From positions 19,782 to 83,781 of the forward strand of contig NZ_LQOM01000027.1 of NCBI RefSeq assembly GCF_002101595.1: a stretch of 64,000 nt of DNA, read 5' to 3'. Below the pieces are notes generated by a model, which did not search any database, had not been told where the DNA came from, and saw only the letters and a list, made by a program, of their open reading frames with translations. Below are positions 26,160 through 35,102 of the stretch, in pieces. Position numbers and translations under genes: made by a program. Source of the DNA: Mycobacterium celatum (lineage in GTDB: Bacteria > Actinomycetota > Actinomycetes > Mycobacteriales > Mycobacteriaceae). Within the stretch, counting starts at the first letter, position 1. Every line of letters starts with the position of its first letter.

Positions 26160-27317
26160 GTGTCGCATGACGCGCCGCCACAAAACGTCGACGGTCAGGC
26201 CGAAGCGCCCGTCCACGGCAAGTACTGGTGGCTCCGTTGGGTGATCCTGGGCATCGTCGCAGTCGTCCTTGCGGTCGAGGTGGCGTTGGTCTGGGACCAG
26301 CTGGCAAAGGCATGGAAGAGCCTGTACTCGGCCCAGTGGTACTGGCTGTTGGCCGCAACGCTGGCGGCCGGCGCGTCGATGCACAGCTTCGCGCAGATCC
26401 AGCGGACCCTGCTGAGGTCCGCCGGCGTCGAAGTCAAGCAGTGGCGGTCGGAAGCCGCGTTCTACGCCGCCAACTCGCTGAGCACGACGCTGCCCGGAGG
26501 GCCGGTGCTCTCGGCCACGTTTCTTCTTCGGCAGCAACGGATTTGGGGCGCGTCGACGGTGGTGGCGTCGTGGCAGCTGGTGATGTCGGGTGTGTTGCAG
26601 GCGGTGGGGCTGGCCCTGCTCGGTCTGGGCGGCGCGTTCTTTCTGGGCGCGAAGAACAACCCGTTCTCGTTGCTGTTCACCCTCGGTGGCTTTGTCGCGC
26701 TGTTGTTGCTGGGGCAAGCGGTGGCGTCGCGGCCGGAGCTGATCGACGGCATCGGTCTGCGGGTGCTGTCGTGGGTCAACTCCGTTCGCGGCAAGCCCGC
26801 CGCTACCGGCATCGACAAGTGGCGGCAGACCCTGGACCAGTTGGAGTCCGTCAGCCTGGGCCGCCGCGACCTGTCGGTGGCGTTCGCGTGGTCGCTGTTC
26901 AACTGGATCGCCGACGTGGCGTGCCTCGGCTTCGCCGCGTACGCCGCCGGCGGCAATGCATCGGTGGCCGGGCTGACGGTCGCCTACGCGGCGGCGCGTG
27001 CGGTCGGCACGATCCCGTTGATGCCGGGCGGGCTGCTGGTCGTCGAGGCGGTGCTGGTCCCCGGTTTGGTATCCAGCGGCATGTCGTTGCCCGACGCGAT
27101 CTCGGCGATGCTGATCTACCGGGTGATCAGCTGGTTATTGATCGCCGCGGTCGGCTGGGTGGTGTTCTTCTTCATGTTCCGCACCGAAAACGAGGTCGAG
27201 CCCGACAGCGAGGCGGACGCGATGGACCACATCCCGCCGGCCGATCCCGGCGACGGCGCCCTACAAGGCCCACTGCCGCCACCGGACCCCGAAACCGGGG
27301 GTCGGGCAGCTACCTGA
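26160..27317 (+). CDS. lysylphosphatidylglycerol synthase-like integral membrane protein (YbhN family), Rv0204c orthologue
   Basis: The ~385-residue polytopic membrane protein has six to eight helices, with 'FYAANSLSTTLPGGPVLSATFLL', 'WQLVMSGVLQAVGLALLGLG' and 'AYAAARAVGTIPLMPGGLLVVEAVLVPGL' as recognisable family segments of the UPF0104/YbhN flippase-like domain. The C-terminus is Pro/Asp-rich. The GTG at 26160 ('VSHDAPPQNVDGQ') is preferred because a -10 box sits 7 bases before it; an ATG at 26112 in frame is an alternative that would be closer to the length of the M. tuberculosis protein. It ends overlapping the convergent Rv0203-like gene by eight bases. Confidence 0.82.
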   Translation: MSHDAPPQNVDGQAEAPVHGKYWWLRWVILGIVAVVLAVEVALVWDQLAKAWKSLYSAQWYWLLAATLAAGASMHSFAQIQRTLLRSAGVEVKQWRSEAAFYAANSLSTTLPGGPVLSATFLLRQQRIWGASTVVASWQLVMSGVLQAVGLALLGLGGAFFLGAKNNPFSLLFTLGGFVALLLLGQAVASRPELIDGIGLRVLSWVNSVRGKPAATGIDKWRQTLDQLESVSLGRRDLSVAFAWSLFNWIADVACLGFAAYAAGGNASVAGLTVAYAAARAVGTIPLMPGGLLVVEAVLVPGLVSSGMSLPDAISAMLIYRVISWLLIAAVGWVVFFFMFRTENEVEPDSEADAMDHIPPADPGDGALQGPLPPPDPETGGRAAT

Positions 27318-27837
27318 CGACGACCGGTGCGGCCGGGCCGGGCGCCTGCCCGGCCGGTGCCACCGGGGCGCCGCTGGCGGGAGCACCGCCCGTCGGGCCG
27401 GCCACCGGCAACGCCGGAGCCGCGCCACCACCGGGCAGCCCGTTCTGCGCTCCCTGCATGAGGCCCAGCACCTGCGGGATACTGATCGGCAGCTTGCACC
27501 TGGTCGACAGCGCGGTCAGTGGCTGCGAGATGGTCTGCAGGTCGCCGGCCACCTTGGGGTTGGCGTCGAAATACGACTTCAGCGAGTTGACCGATTGGGG
27601 GCCGGCGGGCTGCTGGAGGACGTTGGTCATCGCCTGATTGGTCTCCGGATGCGAGTCCAGGTAGTCACCTGCAGACTTCGCCACCGAGCCGATCGTCCGC
27701 GCCATCTCGCTTGCGGCGCAGGGATCGGACGCACCGACGGCGGACGGCACAGCCGACGCGACGAGGGCAGCGCCGCCCAGCGCGGTGGCGGTCAGTACGC
27801 CAAAGAGCCTGTGGCGCAACGTTGCACTCGTCGTCAT
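27310..27837 (-). CDS. secreted heme-binding protein, Rv0203 orthologue with C-terminal extension
   Basis: The 175-residue exported protein has an N-terminal signal peptide ('FGVLTATALGGAALVASAVPSAVGA') and a helical domain with two cysteines ('SDPCAASE' and 'STRCKLP'), as in M. tuberculosis Rv0203, which carries heme for uptake through MmpL3 and MmpL11. The 'GDYLDSHPETNQ' block holding the heme ligands Tyr and His is intact. A third ligand known in Rv0203 (His in 'LKAHFEANPK', from memory) is replaced by Tyr here ('LKSYFDANPK'). A Pro/Ala/Gly-rich tail of about 45 residues follows the domain and is absent from the M. tuberculosis protein. The ATG at 27837 follows an AAGGAG site at good spacing. 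Confidence 0.88.
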   Translation of the reverse strand: MTTSATLRHRLFGVLTATALGGAALVASAVPSAVGASDPCAASEMARTIGSVAKSAGDYLDSHPETNQAMTNVLQQPAGPQSVNSLKSYFDANPKVAGDLQTISQPLTALSTRCKLPISIPQVLGLMQGAQNGLPGGGAAPALPVAGPTGGAPASGAPVAPAGQAPGPAAPVVVR

Positions 27838-28124
27838 GAACACTCCTTAAGGGGTTGCGGACGTCCGGCCTGGCCACGCAGCACTGGGACCTGATCCCCG
27901 ACCCGGACACGCCCACCGGACATCCTGCCATCCGTTGCAGCGTCGTCGCCAATCGTGGCGTTCCAGCAACTGCGCGGGCCGGGCCGCAGAGTAACGGTCG
28001 CCGATGCCGAGTCGTTGCAGCTCAGCGACCCGAAGCCGAAGTACTTTACAGCATGCTGCGGTAGGCTCGCCTGCACGAAACACGGGTAGCAGGAAAGTGG
28101 GGAGGCGCGGCAATCCAGCAGTTC
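27838..28124. other. 287-bp divergent intergenic region, heme gene to mmpL11
   Basis: The region carries the promoters of the Rv0203-like gene and mmpL11. A nested hairpin (CGCCA-ATCG-TGGCG at 27947-27960, with outer GTTGC/GCAAC arms at 27934 and 27966) and a candidate plus-strand -10 TAGGCT (28062-28067) are visible. No convincing IdeR box or gene is seen. Confidence 0.4.
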
Positions 28125-31091
28125 ATGATGCGCCTCAGCAGCAACCTGCGCCGCTTCCGCTGGGTGGTCTTCACGGGTTGGTTGCTCGCGCTGATACCTG
28201 CGATCTATTTGACGGTGGCCCAGTCGGGTCACCTGACCGGCGGCGGCTTCGAGGTGGCCGGCTCGCAGTCGCTGCGCGTGCACGACGAGCTCGAGGCCCA
28301 CTACCCCGACCAGGGCGCTTCGCCGCTGGCGCTGGTGGCGGCCCCGCGCGCGGACGCCAGTTTCGAAGACATGAACGACGCCGTCGCGATGCTAAAGCGG
28401 GTCGCCGACGAGGTTCCCGATGTGGTGATCGTGCCCAACCCGACCCAGCGGGCGCCGCAGCCCGACCGGCCCTATGTGGTGTCGCTGCGGCTGGATTCCA
28501 ACAACAACAGCGCCAGTGATGCCGCCAAGAAGCTGCGCACGAAGGTCGGGGTGCAGGGCGACAAACCCGGGCAGATCGCGAACGGCCGGGTGCGGCTGTA
28601 CGTCATCGGCCAGGGCGCGTTGAGTACGGCGGCGGCCGCCAACACCAAACACGACATCGCCGCCGCGGAAAAATGGAACCTTCCGATCATCTTGATCGTG
28701 TTGCTGGCGGTGTTCGGATCGCTGGCCGCCGCGGCGATCCCGCTGGCGCTGGGCATCTGCACCGTCGCGATCACGATGGGCCTGGTCTATTTGCTGTCGG
28801 CCTACACCACGATGTCGGTGTTCGTCACCTCGACCGTGTCAATGTTCGGCATCGCGCTGGCCGTCGACTACTCCCTGTTCATTCTGATGCGCTTCCGCGA
28901 GGAACTGCGCGCCGGGCGTCAGCCCGCCGAGGCCGTCGACGCCGCGATGGCCACCTCCGGGCTGGCGGTGGTGCTGTCCGGCATGACCGTCGTCGCCTCG
29001 CTGACCGGGATCTACCTGATCGACACGCCGGCGCTGGCGTCGATGGCCACCGGCGCGATTTTGGCGGTCGCTGTGGCGATGCTGACGTCGACCACGATGA
29101 CGCCGGCGGTGCTGGCGACGTTCGGCCGGGCGGCCGCCAAGAGGTCGGCGGTGCTGCACTGGTCGCGACGGCCCGAGACCACCCAGTCGCGGTTCTGGAC
29201 GCATTGGATCAGCTGGGTGATGCACCGGCCATGGGCATGGGCACTGGCGGCCGCGGCGGTTCTGCTGGCCATGGCGGCGCCGGCCTTGTCGATGGTGCTG
29301 GGCAACAGCCTGCTGCGACAGTTCGATTCGTCACACGAGATCCGCGCCGGGGTGGCCGGCGCGGCCGAGGCGCTCGGACCCGGGGCGCTGGGCCCGGTGC
29401 AGGTACTGATCACCTTCCCCAGCGGAGACGCGTCCGCCCCGGCACACAACCAGACGCTGGAGGCGCTGCGGCACGAGATCGCGCAGGCGCCCGACATCGT
29501 CACGGTGGCGCCGCCGGTGTTCGCCGACGACAACAGCAGCGCCATGCTCTCCGCAGTCCTTGCTGTCGACCCCGAGGATCTGGGCGCCCGACACACCGTG
29601 GACTGGATGCGGACCCATCTGCCCGGCCTGCCCGAGGTCGGTTCGGCCCAGGTGGCCATCGGCGGTCCCACGGCGCTGATCAAAGACTTCGACGACCAGG
29701 TGTCGAGGACCGAACCGTGGGTGCTGGTGTTCGTCGCGCTGATCGCGTTCGTCATGCTGCTGCTGTCGATCCAGTCGGTGTTCCTGGCGTTCAAGGGCGT
29801 GCTGATGACCGTGTTGTCGGTGGCGGCCGCCTACGGCAGCCTGGTCATGGTCTTCCAGTGGGGCTGGCTGGAGAAACTCGGTTTCGCACCGATCACATCG
29901 ATCGACAGCACGGTTCCGCCCCTGGTCCTGGCGATGACGTTCGGCTTGTCGATGGACTACGAGATCTTCTTGCTGACCCGGATCCGGGAACGGTTCCTGC
30001 AGACCGGCCACACCCGTGACGCCGTCGCCTACGGGGTCAGCACCAGTGCCCGCACCATCACCAGCGCGGCGCTGATCATGATCGCGGTGTTCATCGGATT
30101 CGCGTTCGCCGGCATGCCGCTGGTCGCCGAGATCGGGGTGGCCTGTGCGGTGGCGATCGCGGTGGACGCCACCGTCGTGCGGCTCGTGATGGTGCCGGCC
30201 CTGATGGCGATGTTCGACCAGTGGAACTGGTGGCTGCCGGGCTGGCTGCACCGCATCCTGCCATCGGTGGACTTCGAAAAACCGCTGCCTATGGCCGACC
30301 TCGGCGACGTGGTGATGATTCCCGAGGACATCTCCGCGCCGGTGGTGCCGGGCGCCGACCTGCGCATGGTGCTCAAGTCGGCGGCCAAGCTCAAACACCT
30401 TGTCCCGGACGCGATTTGCGTGGCCGACCCGCTGGCGTTCACCGGGTGCGGGCGTAACGGCGATCTGCGCGGCCGGGTCAAGGGCGGCGACGACGCCGCC
30501 ACCCACCGCGTCGCCCTGGCCGCCGCCGCGAACGGCACCGACGGTGGGTCGGTGGCCCGCAAACTCGTCGGCGGCCTGCCGCACCGCAACGGCGCCGGGC
30601 GGTCGGTGCGGCCGGTGCATCCGGTCACGCTGTGGCGGGGCCGGCTCTCCGTCGCCCTGGATGCGCTGGAAAGCGAACGCCGAGCCGACCACCCCAGGTT
30701 CGAGCGGCGCAGCCCGGTGGAAACCACTCACGTGCAGTTGCCGACAGGGGACCGCCTGCAAATCCCCACCGGGGCGGAAACGCTACGTCTCAAGGGCTAC
30801 CTGATCATGTCCCGCAACAGCAGCCGCGACTACTTCGAATTTGCTGAGCTGGTCGACGCGATGGAGCCCGAAACCGCCGCGGTCGTGCTGGCCGGGATGG
30901 ACAGGTACTACTGTTGTCAATCATCCAAGCGACAATGGATCGCTACCCAGTTGGTTCGTCGGCTCGCGGATCCACACCCGTCCGATGTCGAGGACGATCA
31001 GTGGCCCGAACCGGATGGGAAGGCAGACTGGGAGGAGGTCAGGCAACGCTGCCTGTCGGTGGCGGTGGCGATGCTGGAGGAGGCGAGGTGA
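28125..31091 (+). CDS. mmpL11: RND lipid/heme transporter MmpL11
   Basis: The 988-residue RND protein begins 'MMRLSSNLRRFRWVVFTGW', as in M. tuberculosis MmpL11, which exports monomeromycolyl diacylglycerol and mycolate wax esters and has been linked to heme uptake. Two transporter repeats with six-helix bundles are visible, with conserved 'MFGIALAVDYSLFILMRFREE' (about residue 250) and 'LAMTFGLSMDYEIFLLTRIRE' (about residue 610). The long cytosolic C-terminal region ends 'RQRCLSVAVAMLEEAR'. It contains a linker of roughly 45 residues ('GCGRNGDLRGRVKGG' onward) that differs most from M. tuberculosis. It overlaps the next gene by four bases. Confidence 0.96.
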   Translation: MMRLSSNLRRFRWVVFTGWLLALIPAIYLTVAQSGHLTGGGFEVAGSQSLRVHDELEAHYPDQGASPLALVAAPRADASFEDMNDAVAMLKRVADEVPDVVIVPNPTQRAPQPDRPYVVSLRLDSNNNSASDAAKKLRTKVGVQGDKPGQIANGRVRLYVIGQGALSTAAAANTKHDIAAAEKWNLPIILIVLLAVFGSLAAAAIPLALGICTVAITMGLVYLLSAYTTMSVFVTSTVSMFGIALAVDYSLFILMRFREELRAGRQPAEAVDAAMATSGLAVVLSGMTVVASLTGIYLIDTPALASMATGAILAVAVAMLTSTTMTPAVLATFGRAAAKRSAVLHWSRRPETTQSRFWTHWISWVMHRPWAWALAAAAVLLAMAAPALSMVLGNSLLRQFDSSHEIRAGVAGAAEALGPGALGPVQVLITFPSGDASAPAHNQTLEALRHEIAQAPDIVTVAPPVFADDNSSAMLSAVLAVDPEDLGARHTVDWMRTHLPGLPEVGSAQVAIGGPTALIKDFDDQVSRTEPWVLVFVALIAFVMLLLSIQSVFLAFKGVLMTVLSVAAAYGSLVMVFQWGWLEKLGFAPITSIDSTVPPLVLAMTFGLSMDYEIFLLTRIRERFLQTGHTRDAVAYGVSTSARTITSAALIMIAVFIGFAFAGMPLVAEIGVACAVAIAVDATVVRLVMVPALMAMFDQWNWWLPGWLHRILPSVDFEKPLPMADLGDVVMIPEDISAPVVPGADLRMVLKSAAKLKHLVPDAICVADPLAFTGCGRNGDLRGRVKGGDDAATHRVALAAAANGTDGGSVARKLVGGLPHRNGAGRSVRPVHPVTLWRGRLSVALDALESERRADHPRFERRSPVETTHVQLPTGDRLQIPTGAETLRLKGYLIMSRNSSRDYFEFAELVDAMEPETAAVVLAGMDRYYCCQSSKRQWIATQLVRRLADPHPSDVEDDQWPEPDGKADWEEVRQRCLSVAVAMLEEAR

Positions 31092-31627
31092 CGTTGGCAT
31101 CGGACCGACGCCCCGGACCGGCGCCGCATCGGTCCCCCGCCGCCCCGCGCGCCCGCCCGGCGCCGCAGCGGCCGCCCCGTCCTGCCTACGCCGATCAGCC
31201 CGTCGAGTTCTGGCCCACCTCGGCGATCCGGGCGGCGCTGGAAAGCGGCGACATCGCCACCTGGAAGCAGATCGCGGTCGCAATCAAGCGAGACCCGTAC
31301 GGCCGCACCGCCCGTCAGGTCGAAGAGGTTCTCGAGCGGGCCCGCCCCTACGGCATCTCCAAGGCGCTCGCGGAGGTGCTCGATCGCGCCCGCGCGCACC
31401 TGGAGGCCAACGAGCGCGAAGAAGTGGCCCGCCACGTACGCCTGCTGATGGAGCGATCCGGGCTGGGCCCACGGGAATTCGCGTCGCGCATCGGGGTGCC
31501 GGCCAACGACCTGGCCGACTACCTCGAGGCCAAGGTCAGCCCGTCGGCCGCGCTGATGATCCGGATGCGGCGACTGTCCGACCGGTTCGCCAAGTCGCGG
31601 TCGCGGCGCCCGCCGGGCAACGACTGA
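31088..31627 (+). CDS. conserved protein, Rv0201c orthologue, putative helix-turn-helix
   Basis: The 179-residue soluble protein starts at a GTG overlapping the mmpL11 stop (GTGA) after a GAGGAGGCGAG ribosome site, so it is coupled to mmpL11. A basic, Pro-rich N-terminus is followed by a helical region. The C-terminal 60 residues ('RHVRLLMERSGLGPREFASRIGVPANDLADYLEAKVSPSAALMIRMRRL') look like an XRE-type helix-turn-helix with a loosely conserved recognition helix. DNA binding is therefore possible but unproven. It is conserved beside mmpL11 in mycobacteria; its function is unknown to me. Confidence 0.75.
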   Translation: MTLASDRRPGPAPHRSPAAPRARPAPQRPPRPAYADQPVEFWPTSAIRAALESGDIATWKQIAVAIKRDPYGRTARQVEEVLERARPYGISKALAEVLDRARAHLEANEREEVARHVRLLMERSGLGPREFASRIGVPANDLADYLEAKVSPSAALMIRMRRLSDRFAKSRSRRPPGND

Positions 31628-31714
31628 TGACGGCTCAGCCGGCGACGCCGCGCCGCGGCGCATCCTGGCTCCAGGTTGGTGATGGACCGTCGTCTGATGG
31701 TCGAGCACGCCCGG

Positions 31715-32404
31715 CTAGCGCGAATTGATCGGTGACCAGTCGCGCACCAGCCAGCTGCCGCTGTCCTTGCTCAGCACCACCCGCACCGCCGGGCTGGCGT
31801 GCTCAGGCGGCTGACCCGGCACGTCCTGGGTGACCCGCAGGATCACCGCCACCACGGCCGCCGACGGTCCGATCGCCTCGACACCGGCCGCGAGCGTCTC
31901 GGCCTGCGCGCTGACGTGGCGACGGGCCAGGTCGGCGCTGGACTTCGCGTACTGCTCTTTCAGCGCCCCGGACTTGTCAGGCGCCATCATCGCGGCCGCC
32001 CGGTCGATCGACGCGGTCGGCGCGCCCGGGGAGAACGACGCCGCCGCCTCCGCCATCCCGGTGGCGATCCGTACCACCTCGGCAGAATCGCGTCTGAGCT
32101 CGCGGTCGGCTGTTGTCCAGCGGTAGTACCCGGTCACCACCGCGGCCACCAGCGCGGCCGCGCACAGCGCCATGACAATCAGCCGCAGCAGCGGCGCGTC
32201 GTCGTCGGTGCCCACGGTCACCGAATCCCGCCGCAGCAGCCAGAAGTTGACCAGTACGCCCTCGACGATCAGCAGGATCAGCGCCGAACACGTCGCCACC
32301 CACCACAACGGCCAGCTCAGCACCACCCCGATTGCCAGCAGCGCCGCGATCGCTGCCAGCGGCGCCGCGACGTCGAACGCCGCCACCCTCCACGTGTTTC
32401 TCAT
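31715..32404 (-). CDS. omamB: orphan Mce-associated membrane protein OmamB
   Basis: The 229-residue protein has three predicted N-terminal membrane helices ('VAAPLAAIAALLAIGVVL', 'WWVATCSALILLIVEGVLV', 'LIVMALCAAALVAAVVTGY') and then a VirB8/NTF2-like extracytoplasmic domain ending 'VVLSKDSGSWLVRDWSPI', typical of Mce-associated proteins. It is the Rv0200 orthologue. Its start overlaps the stop of omamA by four bases, so both are made together. The omam genes are known to act with Mce1/Mce4 lipid importers, OmamA stabilising the complexes; OmamB is the companion. Confidence 0.85.
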   Translation of the reverse strand: MRNTWRVAAFDVAAPLAAIAALLAIGVVLSWPLWWVATCSALILLIVEGVLVNFWLLRRDSVTVGTDDDAPLLRLIVMALCAAALVAAVVTGYYRWTTADRELRRDSAEVVRIATGMAEAAASFSPGAPTASIDRAAAMMAPDKSGALKEQYAKSSADLARRHVSAQAETLAAGVEAIGPSAAVVAVILRVTQDVPGQPPEHASPAVRVVLSKDSGSWLVRDWSPINSR

Positions 32405-33009
32405 CGGATCGACCCCAGCTGCGAGATCAGCAGCCTGCCGTCCACGTCGGACACCGCCAGCCGCAGGTTCCAGTGCACGATCTGCGGTTTGCCGCCGACG
32501 TTTTCGCTGACCGACGTGGCGACCACCATGACGGTGTCGGTGCGCCGGGCGACTCCCGGCGGCAGCGGCTCGGCCGGCCGCCGGCCCGGTTGGGCGTCGG
32601 GCTCGTGGTGCACCGCTTCGATTGCAACGGCCTCGATTTGTCCGGTGCTGCGGGCCTGCAGCCGTTGCACCACCTGCCGGTAGGGCTGCATGGCGGAGTC
32701 GAAGTCGGCGTTGAGTTCTCCCACGGTGCCGTCGTGCAGCCGCTGCAGGTTGGCGTCGACGTTGTCGGTGTTCATGTTGATCAGCACGCCGGTCCAGTCG
32801 GCGGCGGTCTGCAGGACCCGGCTTTGGTAGTGCCGCTCGTCGACGTCGCCGCGGTGCGTCGTCCAGATGAGCACTCCCAGCGCGATCGCTGCGACCGACA
32901 GCAGGCCCAGCACCGCCGAGGCGATGCCGTAGCCGGAGAAGATCGGGCCGCCGGACGGTTCCGGCGTGTCCTCGGCGGTCGGCTCGGTCTGCTCTCCCTC
33001 GTCGGGCAT
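32401..33009 (-). CDS. omamA: orphan Mce-associated membrane protein OmamA
   Basis: The 202-residue protein has an acidic N-terminus, one membrane helix ('GIASAVLGLLSVAAIALGVLIW', about residues 29-50) and a VirB8/NTF2-like domain outside the membrane ('LQTAADWTGVLINMNTDNVD' through 'VHWNLRLAVSDVDGRLLISQLGSI'). It matches Rv0199, known as OmamA, required for Mce1 and Mce4 fatty-acid and cholesterol import. It is divergent from zmp1 with a 41-base gap and forms a two-gene unit with omamB. Confidence 0.88.
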   Translation of the reverse strand: MPDEGEQTEPTAEDTPEPSGGPIFSGYGIASAVLGLLSVAAIALGVLIWTTHRGDVDERHYQSRVLQTAADWTGVLINMNTDNVDANLQRLHDGTVGELNADFDSAMQPYRQVVQRLQARSTGQIEAVAIEAVHHEPDAQPGRRPAEPLPPGVARRTDTVMVVATSVSENVGGKPQIVHWNLRLAVSDVDGRLLISQLGSIR

Positions 33010-33050
33010 GGCCGTGAGGCTACCTGCCGGTCGGTGGTAAGGATGGCAGG

Positions 33051-35036
33051 GTGACGGTAGAAGCTATCCGCTCGGGCATCGACCTGAGCAATGTCGACGC
33101 TGGTGTCCGCCCACAAGACGACCTGTTCGGTCACGTCAACGGCCGCTGGCTGAGCGAGTATCAGATCCCGGCCGACCGGGCGACCGATGGCGCATTCCGC
33201 TCGCTATTCGACCGAGCCGAGGAGCAGGTCCGCGACTTGATCACCGAGCTCAGCGAACGCTCCGCCGCGGCCGGCACCGACGAACAACGCATCGGCGACC
33301 TCTACGCCAGTTTTCTCGACGAGGATGCGGTCGAGCGGCGCGGCCTGCAGCCGCTGCTCGACGAGCTGGCGCTGATCGACGCCGCCGCCGACGCCGACGA
33401 GCTGGCTGCGGTTGTGGGAGCGCTTCAACGCACCGGGGTCCGCGGCGGGGTCGGCGTGTATGTCGACACAGACGAGAAGAACTCCGCCCGCTACCTGGTG
33501 CACGTCAGCCAGTCGGGCCTCGGGCTGCCCGACGAGTCCTACTACCGCGACGAGCAGCATGCCGAGCTGCTGGCCGCCTACCCCGGCCATATCGCGCGGA
33601 TGTTCGCGCTGGTCTACGGCGGCGACGCGGCGGACCACGCCGAAACCGCCGACCGCATCGTGGCATTGGAGACCAAACTGGCTGCCGCGCACTGGGATGT
33701 GGTCAAACGCCGCGACGCCGACCTTACCTACAATCTGCGCACGTTCGCCGACCTGCAGGAGCAGGCGCCGGGCTTCCAGTGGTCGGGCTGGGTGAGCGCG
33801 CTGGGCACCACACCGGATGCAGTCGCGGAACTTGTTGTGCGCCAACCGGATTACCTCGCCGAATTTGCAGGGCTGTGGCACGGCGAGGAACTCGACGACT
33901 GGAAGCGCTGGGCGCGCTGGCAATTGATCCACGCACGCGCCTGGCTGTTGACCGACGCGCTGGTGCGCGAGGACTTCGCGTTCTATGGCCGCGCGCTGAC
34001 CGGGGCCGAAGAGATCCGCGAGCGCTGGAAGCGCGGTGTGTCGATGGTGGAGGGTCTGCTTGGCGATGCCGTCGGAAAGCTTTACGTGCAAAGGCATTTC
34101 CCGCCGGACGCCAAGGCCCGCATGGACGCGCTGGTGGACAACCTGCGCGAGGCGTACCGGATCAGCATCTCCAACCTGGACTGGATGACACCGCAGACCC
34201 GGGAACGCGCACTGGCCAAACTGGACAAGTTCACCGCCAAGATCGGCTATCCGGCCAAGTGGCGCGACTATTCGGCGCTGGTGATCGACCGCAATGACCT
34301 TTACGGCAACTACCAACGCGGCTACGCGGTCAACCTGGACCGCGAGCTTGCCAAGCTGGGCGGTCCGGTCGACCGCGACGAGTGGTTCATGACCCCGCAG
34401 ACGGTCAACGCCTACTACAACCCGGGGATGAACGAAATCGTCTTCCCGGCAGGGATTTTGCAGCCGCCGTTCTTCGACCCACAGGCCGACGACGCTGCGA
34501 ACTATGGCGGTATCGGCGCGGTGATCGGCCACGAGATCGGGCACGGCTTCGACGACCAGGGCGCCAAATACGACGGCGACGGCAATCTGGTCGACTGGTG
34601 GACCGACGACGACCGCGCCGAGTTCGCCGCCCGCACCAAGGCGCTGATCGCGCAATACGACGGCTACACGCCGCGTGCGCTCGGCAACGGCCATCATGTC
34701 AACGGCGCGTTCACCGTCGGCGAGAACATCGGAGATCTGGGCGGGCTCTCGATAGCTCTGCTCGCGTATCAACTATCGCTGAACGGCCGTCCCGCCCCGG
34801 TGATCGACGGGCTGACCGGCATGCAGCGGTTGTTCTTCGGCTGGGCGCAGGTCTGGCGGGCCAAATCCCGTGACGCCGAGGCGATTCGGCGGCTCGCGGT
34901 CGATCCGCATTCGCCGCCGGAATTCCGCTGCAACGGCGTCATCCGCAACATCGACGCCTTCTACGACGCATTCGACGTCGCCGAGAACGACGCACTGTAC
35001 CTGGAGCCGCAGCACCGGGTGCGCATCTGGAACTAG
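33051..35036 (+). CDS. zmp1: zinc metalloprotease Zmp1 (M13/neprilysin family)
   Basis: The 661-residue M13 peptidase closely matches M. tuberculosis Zmp1 (Rv0198c), a protease linked to blocking of phagosome maturation. The zinc motif HEIGH lies at about residues 494-498 in 'GAVIGHEIGHGFDDQGAKYD' and the third ligand glutamate in 'VGENIGDLGGLSIAL' (about 557). The NAYYNP substrate-binding motif is at about residues 453-458. The family C-terminus 'FRCNGVIRN' is present. The start is a GTG at 33051. No signal peptide is evident, as in M. tuberculosis. A strong terminator follows the gene. Confidence 0.96.
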   Translation: MTVEAIRSGIDLSNVDAGVRPQDDLFGHVNGRWLSEYQIPADRATDGAFRSLFDRAEEQVRDLITELSERSAAAGTDEQRIGDLYASFLDEDAVERRGLQPLLDELALIDAAADADELAAVVGALQRTGVRGGVGVYVDTDEKNSARYLVHVSQSGLGLPDESYYRDEQHAELLAAYPGHIARMFALVYGGDAADHAETADRIVALETKLAAAHWDVVKRRDADLTYNLRTFADLQEQAPGFQWSGWVSALGTTPDAVAELVVRQPDYLAEFAGLWHGEELDDWKRWARWQLIHARAWLLTDALVREDFAFYGRALTGAEEIRERWKRGVSMVEGLLGDAVGKLYVQRHFPPDAKARMDALVDNLREAYRISISNLDWMTPQTRERALAKLDKFTAKIGYPAKWRDYSALVIDRNDLYGNYQRGYAVNLDRELAKLGGPVDRDEWFMTPQTVNAYYNPGMNEIVFPAGILQPPFFDPQADDAANYGGIGAVIGHEIGHGFDDQGAKYDGDGNLVDWWTDDDRAEFAARTKALIAQYDGYTPRALGNGHHVNGAFTVGENIGDLGGLSIALLAYQLSLNGRPAPVIDGLTGMQRLFFGWAQVWRAKSRDAEAIRRLAVDPHSPPEFRCNGVIRNIDAFYDAFDVAENDALYLEPQHRVRIWN

Positions 35037-35046
35037 GCAGCGCGAG

Positions 35047-35096
35047 CAGACGCAAAAGCCCCGCACGCCTCGGCGTGTCGGGGCCTTTTCCGTCTG
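35047..35096. terminator. strong bidirectional intrinsic terminator
   Basis: A long hairpin between convergent zmp1 and the L,D-transpeptidase gene has arms CAGACG, AAAAG, CCCCG and ACGCC on the left mirrored by GGCGT, CGGGG, CTTTT and CGTCTG on the right. The A- and T-tracts on the two sides let it work in both directions, a rare classical intrinsic terminator for a mycobacterium. Confidence 0.85.
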
Positions 35097-35102
35097 GTGG
35101 TG

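Noticed and set aside
28056..28075. Possible IdeR iron box in front of mmpL11
   Set aside because: Only the central TAGGCT..CCT part resembles the 19-bp consensus; the outer bases do not fit, and TAGGCT is more simply a -10 box.
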